NCBI GenBank assembly: GCA_015069365.1
Contig: SVIT01000001.1
Span: forward strand, 1 to 64,000
Source of the DNA: Clostridiales bacterium
GTDB lineage: Bacteria; Bacillota; Clostridia; Christensenellales; Borkfalkiaceae
Reading direction: 5' to 3'
Length of the DNA stretch: 64,000 nucleotides
The position numbers were made by a program, and so were the translations under genes. Below the pieces are notes generated by a model that was not told the DNA's origin, searched no databases, and saw nothing but the letters and a program-made list of their open reading frames with translations. How positions within the stretch are numbered: the stretch's first letter is position 1; the number at the start of each line of letters is the position of its first letter. Below, piece by piece: positions 15,203-23,094 of this stretch.

Positions 15203-17137
15203 ATGAAGAAGAAAGAAACGAAAATTGCAACCAACGTTTCCTCTGGTGCGGAAAAGGTAGAGACGGTGGAAAAGGAAATCAAAAAGACGCAAAACGAAAA
15301 GCCGACCGTTCGCAAAGAGGTCAATAAAAAGGTAGAAACAAAAGCCAAAGGGGACGCGGCGTTGGGGGATTCTGTAAAGGAAAAAACTCCCGCTAAAGAA
15401 GGGATTGATGCGAAAAAGCTCAACGCACAAACGAGTGGCGGCAAAGCGGAAAAGGAAAGCGCCGCGGCAAAAGCGCGTGTGGAGCTTGCCTTAAAGAAGA
15501 AAGAGGAAAAGGAAAAGCGTAAGGAAGAACGCGCAAAAAAGCGCGCCGAGAAACAAGCCCAGCGCAAGAAGAAGATTGCCGCTAAAAAAGCAGAAATCGA
15601 AAAACGTCTTGCTCAGAAAAAGGCGGACGCGGAAAAACATGCGGCAGAGCGCAAGCGTTTGGCGGAAAAGCGTGCCGCGGAAAAAGAGGCGGCGATTCGC
15701 GAACGCGCTCATGCGAAAGCGAACAAAAAGCAGGCAAATTCTAAAAAGAAAGCAGAGAAAAGCCGTAAAAAAGCCAACCGCAAAGAGAACGGAGAAAAGC
15801 GGGAAAGCCGTACGAAAGGGTACGGCGGTTGGATTGCCGCGGTGGTGGCGCTTGGGGTTACGACTTTGGCTCTTGCAACAACCGTTACCGTCGGCGGTAT
15901 CGAGATGATGAACACGCGCGACACGCTTATGGCGGCAAACCAGGGTACCATGTACGAGTTGAACGGTATTATCGGGCATATGGATGACGATTTGGACCGC
16001 GTCCGTATTTCGGCTTCCTCGGCGCAGCAGAGCCGTATTCTCACCGATCTTTTGGTACAGGCGCGCCTTGCCGAGGCTGACCTTGAAAAATTGCCTATCA
16101 CTGTTGAGGCTGATCAAAACGTGACTGTTTATCTTAACCGCACGGCGGCGACTTGTGAAAGATTGTTATCCAAGCTCCGCAACGGCGGTACGTTGTCGAA
16201 CGAGGATATGCAAACGTTGGAGAGCTTGTATAAGACGAACCATTCCATTCGCGAACAGCTCGAAGAGATGTCCTCTCAGATGACGGATAAAGATTTGATG
16301 TCGTATATGAAGAAAGGCGAGGGAATGATCGCAGATGCTTTACAGCGTTTGGAGCAAGCCACGTTAGAGGAAAATCGACTTACGGCAGACCATGAAAAAG
16401 AGAAAAGAGAGGGGGCAGGTATGGGACGAAATATGCCCGTAGACCCTTCTAAGGCAGAGGGAGAGCGTATCGAATCCTCGCGCGCGGAAGAACTTTGCAA
16501 GACTTATTTCAGCGATTATGCCATTGAAGAATATCAGTGCGTAGGGGAAACGGCGACCCGCTCGTTTACGGCATATAACGTGCAGGGGTATGATAAAAAC
16601 GGCACGATGCTGTTTGCGGAAATCAATCAGCAGGACGGTGCGTTGCTCCGCTTTGACTACTATGAAGAATGTACAGCCGAGAATTTCAATCTCGATAACG
16701 CAGAACGAATCGCGGAGGAATTTTTAACCCACCTTGGCTATCAAGATATGACGGTTGCGCGCCTTTCGGGCGACGGTTCGACGGCGGATTTTACCTTTGT
16801 CTACGAAGAGGACGGAGTGTTATATTACCCCGATGAAATCCGCATAAAAGTATGTCGCACGCGTGGTGTGGTAACGGGCTTCGACGCAACGAAATATTTA
16901 AAAAACCATAGGGGCAGGGATGAGGTGAATGCAAAAATCACCCTGGAAACTGCGCAGGGAAAACTGAGTGAAAAACTCACCGTGGAGACCTCTCGTTTGG
17001 CGGTGGTAAACACGGCGAGAGGGGAAAGAGCTGCATACGAATTTTTATGTTCGTATGATAACGCCCGCTATTTCGTGTACCTTGATGCAATGACGGGTAC
17101 GGAAATCGCCATCATCAACGTTGGTAAGATCGAATAA
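15203..17137 (+). CDS. ypeB: Germination protein YpeB with a long Lys/Ala/Glu-rich N-terminal extension
   Basis: A 644-residue protein needed in Bacillus to stabilise SleB in the dormant spore. A single transmembrane helix lies at about 208-232 (GGWIAAVVALGVTTLALATT). After it come the helical YpeB region and C-terminal PepSY-like repeats (EYQCVGETATRSFTAYNVQG, YPDEIRIKVCRTRGVVTGFDATKY). YpeB is usually about 450 residues with a short N-terminus. Here roughly 205 extra residues precede the helix, nearly all Lys, Ala, Glu and Arg, including a long helical run rich in AEK/AAEK units. GGGGAGAG gives the ribosome binding site. It is the second gene after sleB. Confidence 0.88.
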   Translation: MKKKETKIATNVSSGAEKVETVEKEIKKTQNEKPTVRKEVNKKVETKAKGDAALGDSVKEKTPAKEGIDAKKLNAQTSGGKAEKESAAAKARVELALKKKEEKEKRKEERAKKRAEKQAQRKKKIAAKKAEIEKRLAQKKADAEKHAAERKRLAEKRAAEKEAAIRERAHAKANKKQANSKKKAEKSRKKANRKENGEKRESRTKGYGGWIAAVVALGVTTLALATTVTVGGIEMMNTRDTLMAANQGTMYELNGIIGHMDDDLDRVRISASSAQQSRILTDLLVQARLAEADLEKLPITVEADQNVTVYLNRTAATCERLLSKLRNGGTLSNEDMQTLESLYKTNHSIREQLEEMSSQMTDKDLMSYMKKGEGMIADALQRLEQATLEENRLTADHEKEKREGAGMGRNMPVDPSKAEGERIESSRAEELCKTYFSDYAIEEYQCVGETATRSFTAYNVQGYDKNGTMLFAEINQQDGALLRFDYYEECTAENFNLDNAERIAEEFLTHLGYQDMTVARLSGDGSTADFTFVYEEDGVLYYPDEIRIKVCRTRGVVTGFDATKYLKNHRGRDEVNAKITLETAQGKLSEKLTVETSRLAVVNTARGERAAYEFLCSYDNARYFVYLDAMTGTEIAIINVGKIE

Positions 17138-17144
17138 AAAGACA

Positions 17145-17172
17145 AAAAGTCTCGTTTCTGCGAGACTTTTTT
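17145..17172 (+). terminator. Intrinsic terminator of sleB-ypeB
   Basis: Stem AAAAGTCTCG/CGAGACTTTT followed by TT. Confidence 0.85.
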
Positions 17173-17204
17173 CTCATTTGTTTGATTTTTTTTTGCAAAA
17201 CTCC

Positions 17205-17233
17205 TTGACGGCAGAGCAAAGATGTGTTAAAAT
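17205..17233 (+). promoter_or_regulatory. Sigma-A promoter for the Fur-family gene
   Basis: TTGACG (17205-17210), 17-base spacer, TAAAAT (17228-17233). The AT-rich stretch around the -10 could contain a Per/Fur half-site, but no clear operator is visible. Confidence 0.8.
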
Positions 17234-17264
17234 AATATCGAATCTCAATAAGGAGGATGATTTA

Positions 17265-17642
17265 ATGCAAGAACGCCAGACGAAACAAAAGCAGATCATA
17301 TATGACGCCTTAAAAACGTTGGATCATCCGACGGCGACGGAAGTATACGGATACGTACACGAAACCCACCCTACTGTTTCACGTGCAACAGTCTTTCGAG
17401 TTTTGAAGGGTTTTGCGGACAGTGGGCGTGCGATGGAGCTAAAGGCAGCAGGCGACGAAGTGCGTTATGATTATAACGTAATGGCGCATTATCACGCGCG
17501 TTGCACGGAGTGCGGAAAAGTAGCAGACGTTATGGCGACGGGGATGCCGCTTGGGGGATTAAGAGCGACAGCGGAATGCGGATTTGAGATCAGCGGATAC
17601 AGTGTAGAATTTTTCGGAAGATGTAAGGATTGTCAAGGCTGA
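17265..17642 (+). CDS. Fur-family transcriptional regulator, probably PerR-like
   Basis: A 125-residue metal-responsive repressor, slightly shorter than usual. The N-terminal winged helix includes HPTATEVYGYVHETHPTVSRATVFRVL. The metal-binding segment is MAHYHARCTECGKV, and a second cysteine pair (CKDC) lies at the very end, giving the structural zinc site. The HYHARCTECG pattern is closest to PerR and related peroxide or iron sensors. The ATG at 17265 is placed by AAGGAGGA. PerR normally controls genes such as rubrerythrin, and one lies 4.3 kb upstream. The sub-family call is inference. Confidence 0.85.
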   Translation: MQERQTKQKQIIYDALKTLDHPTATEVYGYVHETHPTVSRATVFRVLKGFADSGRAMELKAAGDEVRYDYNVMAHYHARCTECGKVADVMATGMPLGGLRATAECGFEISGYSVEFFGRCKDCQG

Positions 17643-17660
17643 TTAAGGAAAGAAAGGGAA

Positions 17661-17697
17661 AAACATCTGTTTTTTAAGGCAGGTGTTTTCTTTTTTT
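17661..17697 (+). terminator. Intrinsic terminator
   Basis: AAACATCTG pairs with CAGGTGTTT (one G-T pair), followed by a T-run. Confidence 0.75.
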
Positions 17698-17770
17698 ATG
17701 AGCGTGGGGGAGAAGACAAAAAGCGACAAAATTATTTTTGAACAAATTTACGAGGAGATAGGAAAAAATA

Positions 17771-17799
17771 TTGACATTTAAGGCGGAAAGGGCTATAAT
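17771..17799 (+). promoter_or_regulatory. Sigma-A promoter for the tRNA gene
   Basis: Perfect TTGACA (17771-17776), 17-base spacer, perfect TATAAT (17794-17799). Transcription should start within about ten bases of the mature tRNA end. Confidence 0.9.
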
Positions 17800-17819
17800 A
17801 AACGTACTGACAAACGAAT

Positions 17820-17894
17820 GCAGGTGTCGCCTAGCGGTATGGCGGCAGCTTCCCAAGCTGTTCCCGGCGAGTTCGACTCTCGTCACCTGCTCCA
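17820..17894 (+). tRNA. tRNA-Gly (anticodon CCC)
   Basis: A complete cloverleaf: acceptor stem GCAGGTG/CACCTGC, a D-arm, anticodon stem GCAGC/GCTGT with loop TTCCCAA (anticodon CCC), T-arm GCGAG-TTCGACT-CTCGT, discriminator T and an encoded CCA. It reads the GGG codon. Its own consensus promoter and terminator flank it. The final 15 bases including CCA and the following A-run recur at 21938-21952, so the tRNA may be an integration site. Confidence 0.95.
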
Positions 17895-17901
17895 AAAAGA
17901 G

Positions 17902-17930
17902 AAACGCACCCAAAGCGGTGCGTTTTTCTT
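17902..17930 (+). terminator. Intrinsic terminator of the tRNA
   Basis: Stem AAACGCACC/GGTGCGTTT followed by TTCTTTTT. Confidence 0.85.
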
Positions 17931-17942
17931 TTTGGAAGATAG

Positions 17943-18240
17943 ATTGTGAACTGACGAGAGTCGAGGGTGGAGGCGTTTGCGAGAGCAAACGGGTTGCCTT
18001 GTGTGCTAGGAATACTGTAAACTTGTCAGGCAACCTGAACAATTGCTAATTGTTCACCGGGGCGCGCCGCCAAAGGCGCGACTCTCGGACGCTCATTCTT
18101 CGCTATTCCGTCGCTATGCTCCTTACTCCTGCTTTCTACCGTTTTACAGGCTTCCTCGACCGAATTTTAAGCCACTTCTCGAAAGGTAGACTTTGTAGTC
18201 TTATTCGTAACATTCAACACATCTAAAAAGAATATTTACA
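17943..18240. other. Palindrome-rich stretch without a gene
   Basis: No credible coding frame. Small hairpins occur one after another: CGTTTGC-GAGA-GCAAACG, GGTTGCC...GGCAACC, GAACAATT-GCT-AATTGTTC and a GGCGCGCC-centred element. TGACGAGAGTCGA is an inverted copy of 13 bases of the tRNA T-arm. It resembles the mosaic between gap and fba. Confidence 0.55.
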
Positions 18241-18268
18241 TAAAAACAAGTTAAGACGAAAAAAACTA

Positions 18269-18297
18269 TTGACGAAAATACTAAAAAGTGCTAAAAT
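18269..18297 (+). promoter_or_regulatory. Sigma-A promoter of the microprotein/surface-protein operon
   Basis: TTGACG (18269-18274), 17-base spacer, TAAAAT (18292-18297). Transcription would begin at about 18303, exactly where the structured leader starts. Confidence 0.8.
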
Positions 18298-18303
18298 AAT
18301 AAT

Positions 18304-18475
18304 GCGACCCAACTAAATACTTTATATTTGACGTATACTTTCCTTAGGTGAAGTGTACCATTTTTCGCATTTAAAAAATCGTCAAATATTAGTATTTTTT
18401 ATGTTGGTGTCGCAGCTAAGCGAAGAAGGCACTTTACAGTGTCGTCTATCGTTTGGTAGGCGGCACTTTTTCATT
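18304..18475 (+). promoter_or_regulatory. Structured attenuator leader, unclassified candidate riboswitch
   Basis: The 5' end forms a long closing stem: GCGACCCAAC (18304-18313) with GTTGGTGTCGC (18403-18413), AATACT with AGTATT, and a perfect ATATTTGACG (18324-18333) with CGTCAAATAT (18380-18389). A nested hairpin GTATACTT/AAGTGTAC is inside. Then come two mutually exclusive hairpins: GGCACT/AGTGTC (18428-18443), and GTGTCGTCTA/TAGGCGGCAC (18439-18466) followed by TTTTT, which is terminator-like. An aptamer, anti-terminator, terminator order is typical of riboswitches. I do not recognise the class. Confidence 0.55.
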
Positions 18476-18499
18476 TATACGAAAAACGGAGGTATTTTT

Positions 18500-18622
18500 A
18501 TGTACGAAAAACCCTATTTACACATTATCCTTTTATTCGACAATGACGTTGTACGTACAAGCAACATTGATTTTGATAACGAGTGGTCGGATGAAAACGT
18601 AGATGACGGCGGTTGGACTTAA
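18500..18622 (+). CDS. 40-residue microprotein with the WSDENVD tail
   Basis: A very short gene with a good ribosome binding site (ACGGAGG) and a start seven bases later. It has a weakly hydrophobic segment (LHIILLF) but no real signal peptide. It ends EWSDENVDDGGWT. The same C-terminal sequence, encoded by near-identical DNA, ends the next gene. It may be a decayed copy of that lipoprotein or an independent peptide. Function unknown. Confidence 0.6.
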   Translation: MYEKPYLHIILLFDNDVVRTSNIDFDNEWSDENVDDGGWT

Positions 18623-18793
18623 TGAGGTGAAGTATGCGAAACCGAATAATTCTATTATTTCTCATTTCCCTATGCCTTTTTGCATTTTCACTAACAGGCT
18701 GTAACTTCAACAAAAAACCTTCCAATGATATTCCAAATTATAGTGAAGATTCATGGTCGGATGAAAACGTCGATAACGACGGTTGGACTTAAT
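18584..18793 (+). repeat. 40-base direct repeat encoding the shared tail
   Basis: 18584-18623 and 18754-18793 match at 37 of 40 positions, through the stop codons. They encode the WSDENVD(D/N)(G/D)GWT tail. Confidence 0.8.
18634..18792 (+). CDS. 52-residue lipoprotein with the WSDENVD tail
   Basis: The protein has a lipoprotein signal peptide ending in SLTGC (Cys23), then only 29 mature residues ending SWSDENVDNDGWT. A short purine-rich site (AGGTGAAG) precedes the ATG. It lies 11 bases after the previous microprotein and 25 before the leucine-rich surface protein, so all three probably share one transcript. A tiny surface-tethered peptide with a repeated acidic/aromatic tail suggests a binding tag or a processed peptide. 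Function unknown. Confidence 0.65.
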   Translation: MRNRIILLFLISLCLFAFSLTGCNFNKKPSNDIPNYSEDSWSDENVDNDGWT

Positions 18794-18817
18794 AAAAAAA
18801 TATAAGGAGCTATAACA

Positions 18818-21757
18818 ATGAAAGCAATTTTTAAAAGCAAGTTATTTGTGTTGATTTCCGCTTTTATAATGGCGATTTGTTGCGTTTTTGGCGCAAATGC
18901 TTTAACCGCGCCGCAAACAGCGAATGCAGAAACAGCAACGCAAAGCACACCTACGCTTACGATTGAATCAAACAACGTATCGTATGCAGATTCTATCTAC
19001 ATATTGTACGCTGTTAGCAACGATGGCTTTGACCGCAACCAAAACGAAATCAAAATGCTGTTTTGGGAAGAGGTACAAGAAGCATACGTTGTTGGTACGG
19101 AAAAATACGCCGTTACGAGTAGCGGTACAGCAAAAGTAAAAGGCAAATCCTGCCTTATCTTCTATTCTGACGGCTTAGCCGCAAAAGAAATGACAGAAGA
19201 TATCTACGCAAGAGCATACGTAGAAATCGACGGCGTTGCATATTATAGCGAAACGATGAAATTCAGCGTTCTCGAATACGTATATACACAAAAAGAAAAA
19301 GGCGGTTTGACGACAACGCAAATCAACCTTTATACCAATTTGCTCAACTACGGTGCGTCGGCGCAATATCAATTCAACCACAACGTTGACCGTATTGCCA
19401 ACGGCGATTATTACAGTATCACCATTATCAATGGTAAGCTTCCCGATGGGTTTGCGCACGGCAGATATAAGAACAAAGAAAAGATTAAGGTAAAAGCCGA
19501 AAAAGCGCCCCACGGCATGAAATTCTCCCATTGGGTAGACGAAAAAGGCATTATTGTAAGCTATGACGAGCATATCGAAATCGAACTCAAAGGCAATAAG
19601 ACCTATCAAGCGGTGTATAAGGATATTTCCAGCGTAGCCACTCAGCTTGTTTTGACGGCAGAAGTGCCTTATGACGGCGACGTAAACGATATCGAACTTC
19701 CGACGGCAGTTTCCTTTGATTATCAAGGTGAAACTATCACATTGGAAGTTACTTGGAACACCGATTCCTTTATCACGGAAAAAGTAGGCGAACAAATCCT
19801 TTATGCAACTCTTGTTGACCAAACCGCTTATGATAAATACGATATCGAGGTTGGCGGTATTATGATGAAGGTAAACACCCTGCCCTATACCTTTGCCATC
19901 GACCAAACAACGGGCGAATATATCTTGACGGGCTATTATGGTGCGGATACGGCAATCACCTTGCCTACTTCGTATAGAAACACCTTTATCACAACGATTG
20001 CAAGCAAAGCCTTTAATCAAGCAAAAACCTTGACAAACGTAGTGATTCCCAACACCTATAAGAAGATTGAAAATGCAGCTTTCTTCCTTTGTGATAATAT
20101 TGAAAGCATTACAGTGCCTTTTGTGGGGGAAACGGCAACATCTTCCAAATCTTGGTTTGGTTGGATTTTTGGGGCAACAGAAGCTTCTAAACAATACGCC
20201 TTGTTACCTTTAGCGTTGAATACAGTAAATATTGCCGAAGGTGCAACAAGAGTGGATTCCGCTGCATTCTATAACTGTGATATCATTGAAAATTTTAATT
20301 TTCCTTCCTCACTTAAAAGTATAGGTAGTAACGCATTTTATAATTGCAAAAAACTAACAGAATTTACAATTTCCGACAATTTAACATCATTGGGTTCTAG
20401 TGTGTTTGCGGCTAGCGGTTTAACGCGGGTCAATGCATCTTCTATAGATAAAGTATTTTCTTTAGGAGAATCTCCTTTTGCTAATGGTGCGGATTTGTAT
20501 ATTAAAGGTAAATTAATAAAGGAAGTAACTATCCCTATAGGGTTAACAACGATAAACTGTGCGTTAAGCGGTTCGAGTGTCACAAAGGTAATTATCCCTG
20601 ATGGCGCAACAACTATTGGATATCGTGCATTCTCTGGTTGCAAAAATTTGACAAACGTGATAATTCCCGACAGTGTAACGCGGATTTATTCTAATGCGTT
20701 CTCTTATTGCGAGAAATTAACAAGTATAGAAATTCCCCAAAATGTGGTTTCTATTGGTAGCGATGCATTCAGTTATTGCGACAGTTTGACGAAAATCGTA
20801 ATTCCTGACGGTATAACTTCTATCGCTTCTTATACATTCTCTAATTGTAGCAATTTAACGAACGTAGTAATTCCCGATGGCGTAACCGCGATTGGTAGTT
20901 ATGCATTCGCTTATTGCGAGAGATTAATAAGTATAGAAATTCCCCAAAGTGTAATTTCTATTAATAATGGTGCGTTTTCTGGTTGCAAAAGTTTAACAGA
21001 AATGGTAATCCCTGAGGGGGTTACGAATATTGCTTCTAGTGTATTTCAGGATTGTACTAGCTTGACGGAAATCACCATTCCTGCGTATGTTTACAGTATT
21101 GATTCTTATGCGTTCGGGTATTGCTCTAATTTGGCGAAAATAACCATTTTATCGCAGCGTTTAACCACTATTAACTCTAATGCATTCAACAGTTGTGTGA
21201 ACTTGTGGGAAATTTATAATTTATCCACTTTAGAATTTACTCTTGGTTCTAACGATTATGGGTATATCGCAAAATATGCCAAGGTAATTCACACATCGTT
21301 GGATGAAACTGCTTGTGTCAACATAACCGAGGATGGATTTATCACCTATTCCAACGGTGAAGAAAATCTTTTATATGATTACATGGGAAAAGGTGGCGAT
21401 ATCGTTCTACCTGAGAGTATAAACGGTAATAAGTACAGTATTAACAGAGCGCCATTTTATGGAAATACTACGATTACAAGCGTGGTAATACCAGAAAATG
21501 TAATTTCTATTGGAGATAATGCGTTTGCTGATTGCAGTAGCTTGACGAGCGTGTATTATAAAGGCACAGCGGAAAAATGGTCGAATATTTCAATCGGTAG
21601 TTATAATAGCGATTTAACTTCCGCAACCCGATATTATTACAGTGAAACCACCCCTGCCTTAAATGCGGACGGCACAGCCTACGACGGCAATTATTGGCAC
21701 TACGACACCGACGGCATCACCCCCGTCGTTTGGGTTTACAACAAAGATGAACTTTAA
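18818..21757 (+). CDS. BspA-like leucine-rich-repeat surface protein
   Basis: A 979-residue secreted protein. The signal peptide has a long hydrophobic core and ends near TANAET. An InlB-type B-repeat-like unit lies at about 200-270 (GYYSITIINGKLPDGFAHGRY, KFSHWVDEKG, YQAVYKD). From about 390 to 830 there are at least fifteen LRR_5 (BspA-type) repeats of the form AFxxCxxLTxIxIPxxVxxIGxxAF. The end (TPALNADGTAYDGNYWHYDTDG) is a frequent C-terminus of such proteins. There is no LPXTG or membrane anchor, so attachment is unexplained. AAGGAG sets the start. The LRR part is more AT-rich than the N-terminal half. Adhesion or host binding is the usual role of this family. Confidence 0.88.
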   Translation: MKAIFKSKLFVLISAFIMAICCVFGANALTAPQTANAETATQSTPTLTIESNNVSYADSIYILYAVSNDGFDRNQNEIKMLFWEEVQEAYVVGTEKYAVTSSGTAKVKGKSCLIFYSDGLAAKEMTEDIYARAYVEIDGVAYYSETMKFSVLEYVYTQKEKGGLTTTQINLYTNLLNYGASAQYQFNHNVDRIANGDYYSITIINGKLPDGFAHGRYKNKEKIKVKAEKAPHGMKFSHWVDEKGIIVSYDEHIEIELKGNKTYQAVYKDISSVATQLVLTAEVPYDGDVNDIELPTAVSFDYQGETITLEVTWNTDSFITEKVGEQILYATLVDQTAYDKYDIEVGGIMMKVNTLPYTFAIDQTTGEYILTGYYGADTAITLPTSYRNTFITTIASKAFNQAKTLTNVVIPNTYKKIENAAFFLCDNIESITVPFVGETATSSKSWFGWIFGATEASKQYALLPLALNTVNIAEGATRVDSAAFYNCDIIENFNFPSSLKSIGSNAFYNCKKLTEFTISDNLTSLGSSVFAASGLTRVNASSIDKVFSLGESPFANGADLYIKGKLIKEVTIPIGLTTINCALSGSSVTKVIIPDGATTIGYRAFSGCKNLTNVIIPDSVTRIYSNAFSYCEKLTSIEIPQNVVSIGSDAFSYCDSLTKIVIPDGITSIASYTFSNCSNLTNVVIPDGVTAIGSYAFAYCERLISIEIPQSVISINNGAFSGCKSLTEMVIPEGVTNIASSVFQDCTSLTEITIPAYVYSIDSYAFGYCSNLAKITILSQRLTTINSNAFNSCVNLWEIYNLSTLEFTLGSNDYGYIAKYAKVIHTSLDETACVNITEDGFITYSNGEENLLYDYMGKGGDIVLPESINGNKYSINRAPFYGNTTITSVVIPENVISIGDNAFADCSSLTSVYYKGTAEKWSNISIGSYNSDLTSATRYYYSETTPALNADGTAYDGNYWHYDTDGITPVVWVYNKDEL

Positions 21758-21856
21758 TATTTAATTTCACTAATTGCTATTTAGAGAGAAATCTCGGTGG
21801 AAGCGAGTTCGAAATAGAAGCATTATAAGTGATTGCGATAAGAATAGAAAACAACA

Positions 21857-21884
21857 AAAAACGCCTAAAAATAGGCGTTTTTTG
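21857..21884 (+). terminator. Intrinsic terminator
   Basis: Stem AAAACGCCTA/TAGGCGTTTT followed by TTTG, downstream of the surface protein. Confidence 0.85.
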
Positions 21885-21950
21885 CGTTAAAATATAGGTT
21901 TTGACGGCGTGGGAAGTATGCCCACTACGACGCCTTACACCTGCTCCAAA

Positions 21951-21984
21951 AATAAAAGCACCCCACAAAGGGTGCTTTTTTGTC
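21951..21984. terminator. Bidirectional terminator
   Basis: Stem AAAAGCACCC/GGGTGCTTTT with T-tracts on both sides. It ends the leftward ABC transporter/TrpR-like operon. Confidence 0.85.
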
Positions 21985-21992
21985 AAAAGAAA

Positions 21993-22283
21993 TCATTCGT
22001 CTTTTTGCTTTGTAATGATTTTTTTATAACCGCCGTTGCCGTAACGGACGCATTTTGATACGCGCGCTAAAGTCGCCGACGAAATCTCCGTTTCTTCTAC
22101 AACTTCGTTGTACGTCTTTCCCGCAAGCAACATCTTCGCCGCTTTCAAACGCTGCGACATCGCTTCCAGTTCCTTGATCGTGCATAAATCTTCCAAGAAA
22201 AGCTCCGCTTCTTTTTCCGTTTCCAACTTCAAAAGTTCCGCGTACAGTTCCTTTAACATCACTTTATAATTTCTAACCGTCAT
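21993..22283 (-). CDS. YerC/YecD-type TrpR-like regulator
   Basis: A 96-residue protein of the Trp-repressor superfamily. The helix-turn-helix is visible in LLAGKTYNEVVEETEISSATLARVSKCVRYG, preceded by the helical dimerisation part (ELFLEDLCTIKELEAMSQRLKAAKM). In many Firmicutes this family lies beside pcrA and its ligand is not known. Here its ATG overlaps the stop of an amino-acid ABC transporter ATPase (ATGA), so it is the last gene of a four-gene transport operon. It may therefore regulate that operon in response to an amino acid; this is inference from context. Confidence 0.88.
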   Translation of the reverse strand: MTVRNYKVMLKELYAELLKLETEKEAELFLEDLCTIKELEAMSQRLKAAKMLLAGKTYNEVVEETEISSATLARVSKCVRYGNGGYKKIITKQKDE

Positions 22284-23092
22284 TTTTCCACCTCTGTCGT
22301 ATAACCATTAAAAAAAGCTTTCGTTTTTTCGCTTTGGGGGGCCTCAAAGAGCTGTTCGGGGGGACCCATCTCCTCAATCACGCCGTCGGACATGAAAATA
22401 ATTTTATCCGAAACGTTTCTCGCGAACTCCATTTCATGCGTGACAATAATCATGGTTCTGCCCTCGTCGCGCAGTTGTTTGATAACCTTTAACACTTCGC
22501 CCGTCAGTTCGGGATCGAGGGCAGAGGTCGGCTCGTCAAAGCAGAGGATATCGGGAGAAAGTGCCAACGCGCGCGCAATCGCGACACGCTGTTGCTGACC
22601 GCCCGAGAGCTCGCAAGGGTAATTGTCCATCTTATTTTCCAACCCCACACGCGCGAGAAGAAGTTTCGCTTCCGCCTCGTTTTGGGCTTGTTTTTCCTTG
22701 AGCAAACGTTTTCTTTGGGGATCGAAGAACTTCATTCCTTTCAGTTCATTCTTCGATTTCACGTTCATCGCGAGGGTAACGTTTTCAAGCGCCGTGTACT
22801 GGGGAAAGAGATTAAAGTTTTGAAAGACCATGCCGAAAGTCAAGCGTTTTTTAGGCAGAGCCTTTTTCTTCGCATTTTCCGCAAAGGGGAAGATAACCTC
22901 TCCGTCCACGGTGATCGAGCCCTCGTCCGCGAGCTCTAAAAAGTTCAGACAGCGCAAGAGGGTCGTTTTTCCGTTCCCCGAAGAACCGATGACGGAGAAA
23001 ACCTCACCCCGTTCCATTTCAAAAGAAACGCCCTTTAAGACCTTTGTTTCGCCGAAGTTTTTATATAGATTTTTTACTTCCAAAAATGCCAT
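22280..23092 (-). CDS. Polar amino-acid ABC transporter, ATP-binding protein
   Basis: A 270-residue GlnQ-like ATPase. Walker A is GSSGNGKTT (a slight variant of the usual GxSGxGKST), the signature is LSGGQQQRVAIARAL, Walker B is ILCFDEPTSALDPE, and the switch histidine is in IIVTHEME. An insertion of about 30 residues rich in Lys and Arg (MNVKSKNELKGMKFFDPQRKRLLKEKQAQ) lies between the Q-loop and the signature and is longer than in typical GlnQ. It is the third gene of the operon, two bases after the permease gene and translationally coupled to the TrpR-like gene. Confidence 0.93.
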   Translation of the reverse strand: MAFLEVKNLYKNFGETKVLKGVSFEMERGEVFSVIGSSGNGKTTLLRCLNFLELADEGSITVDGEVIFPFAENAKKKALPKKRLTFGMVFQNFNLFPQYTALENVTLAMNVKSKNELKGMKFFDPQRKRLLKEKQAQNEAEAKLLLARVGLENKMDNYPCELSGGQQQRVAIARALALSPDILCFDEPTSALDPELTGEVLKVIKQLRDEGRTMIIVTHEMEFARNVSDKIIFMSDGVIEEMGPPEQLFEAPQSEKTKAFFNGYTTEVEK

Positions 23093-23094
23093 AA

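Larger units (their letters stand above)
17884..21952. repeat. att-like direct repeat of the tRNA-Gly 3' end
   Basis: CACCTGCTCCAAAAA occurs at 17884-17898 (inside the tRNA and just beyond) and exactly again at 21938-21952. About 4.05 kb lies between. Both copies are followed by a terminator hairpin. No integrase gene is present between them. Confidence 0.6.

Noticed and set aside
17884-21952. A complete mobile element between the tRNA-derived repeats
   Set aside because: No integrase, transposase or relaxase was found, so only an island footprint can be claimed.
21896-21952. A second tRNA gene before the 21951 terminator
   Set aside because: Only the 3' CACCTGCTCCA matches. The preceding bases form a GGCGT/ACGCC hairpin but no D-arm or T-arm.
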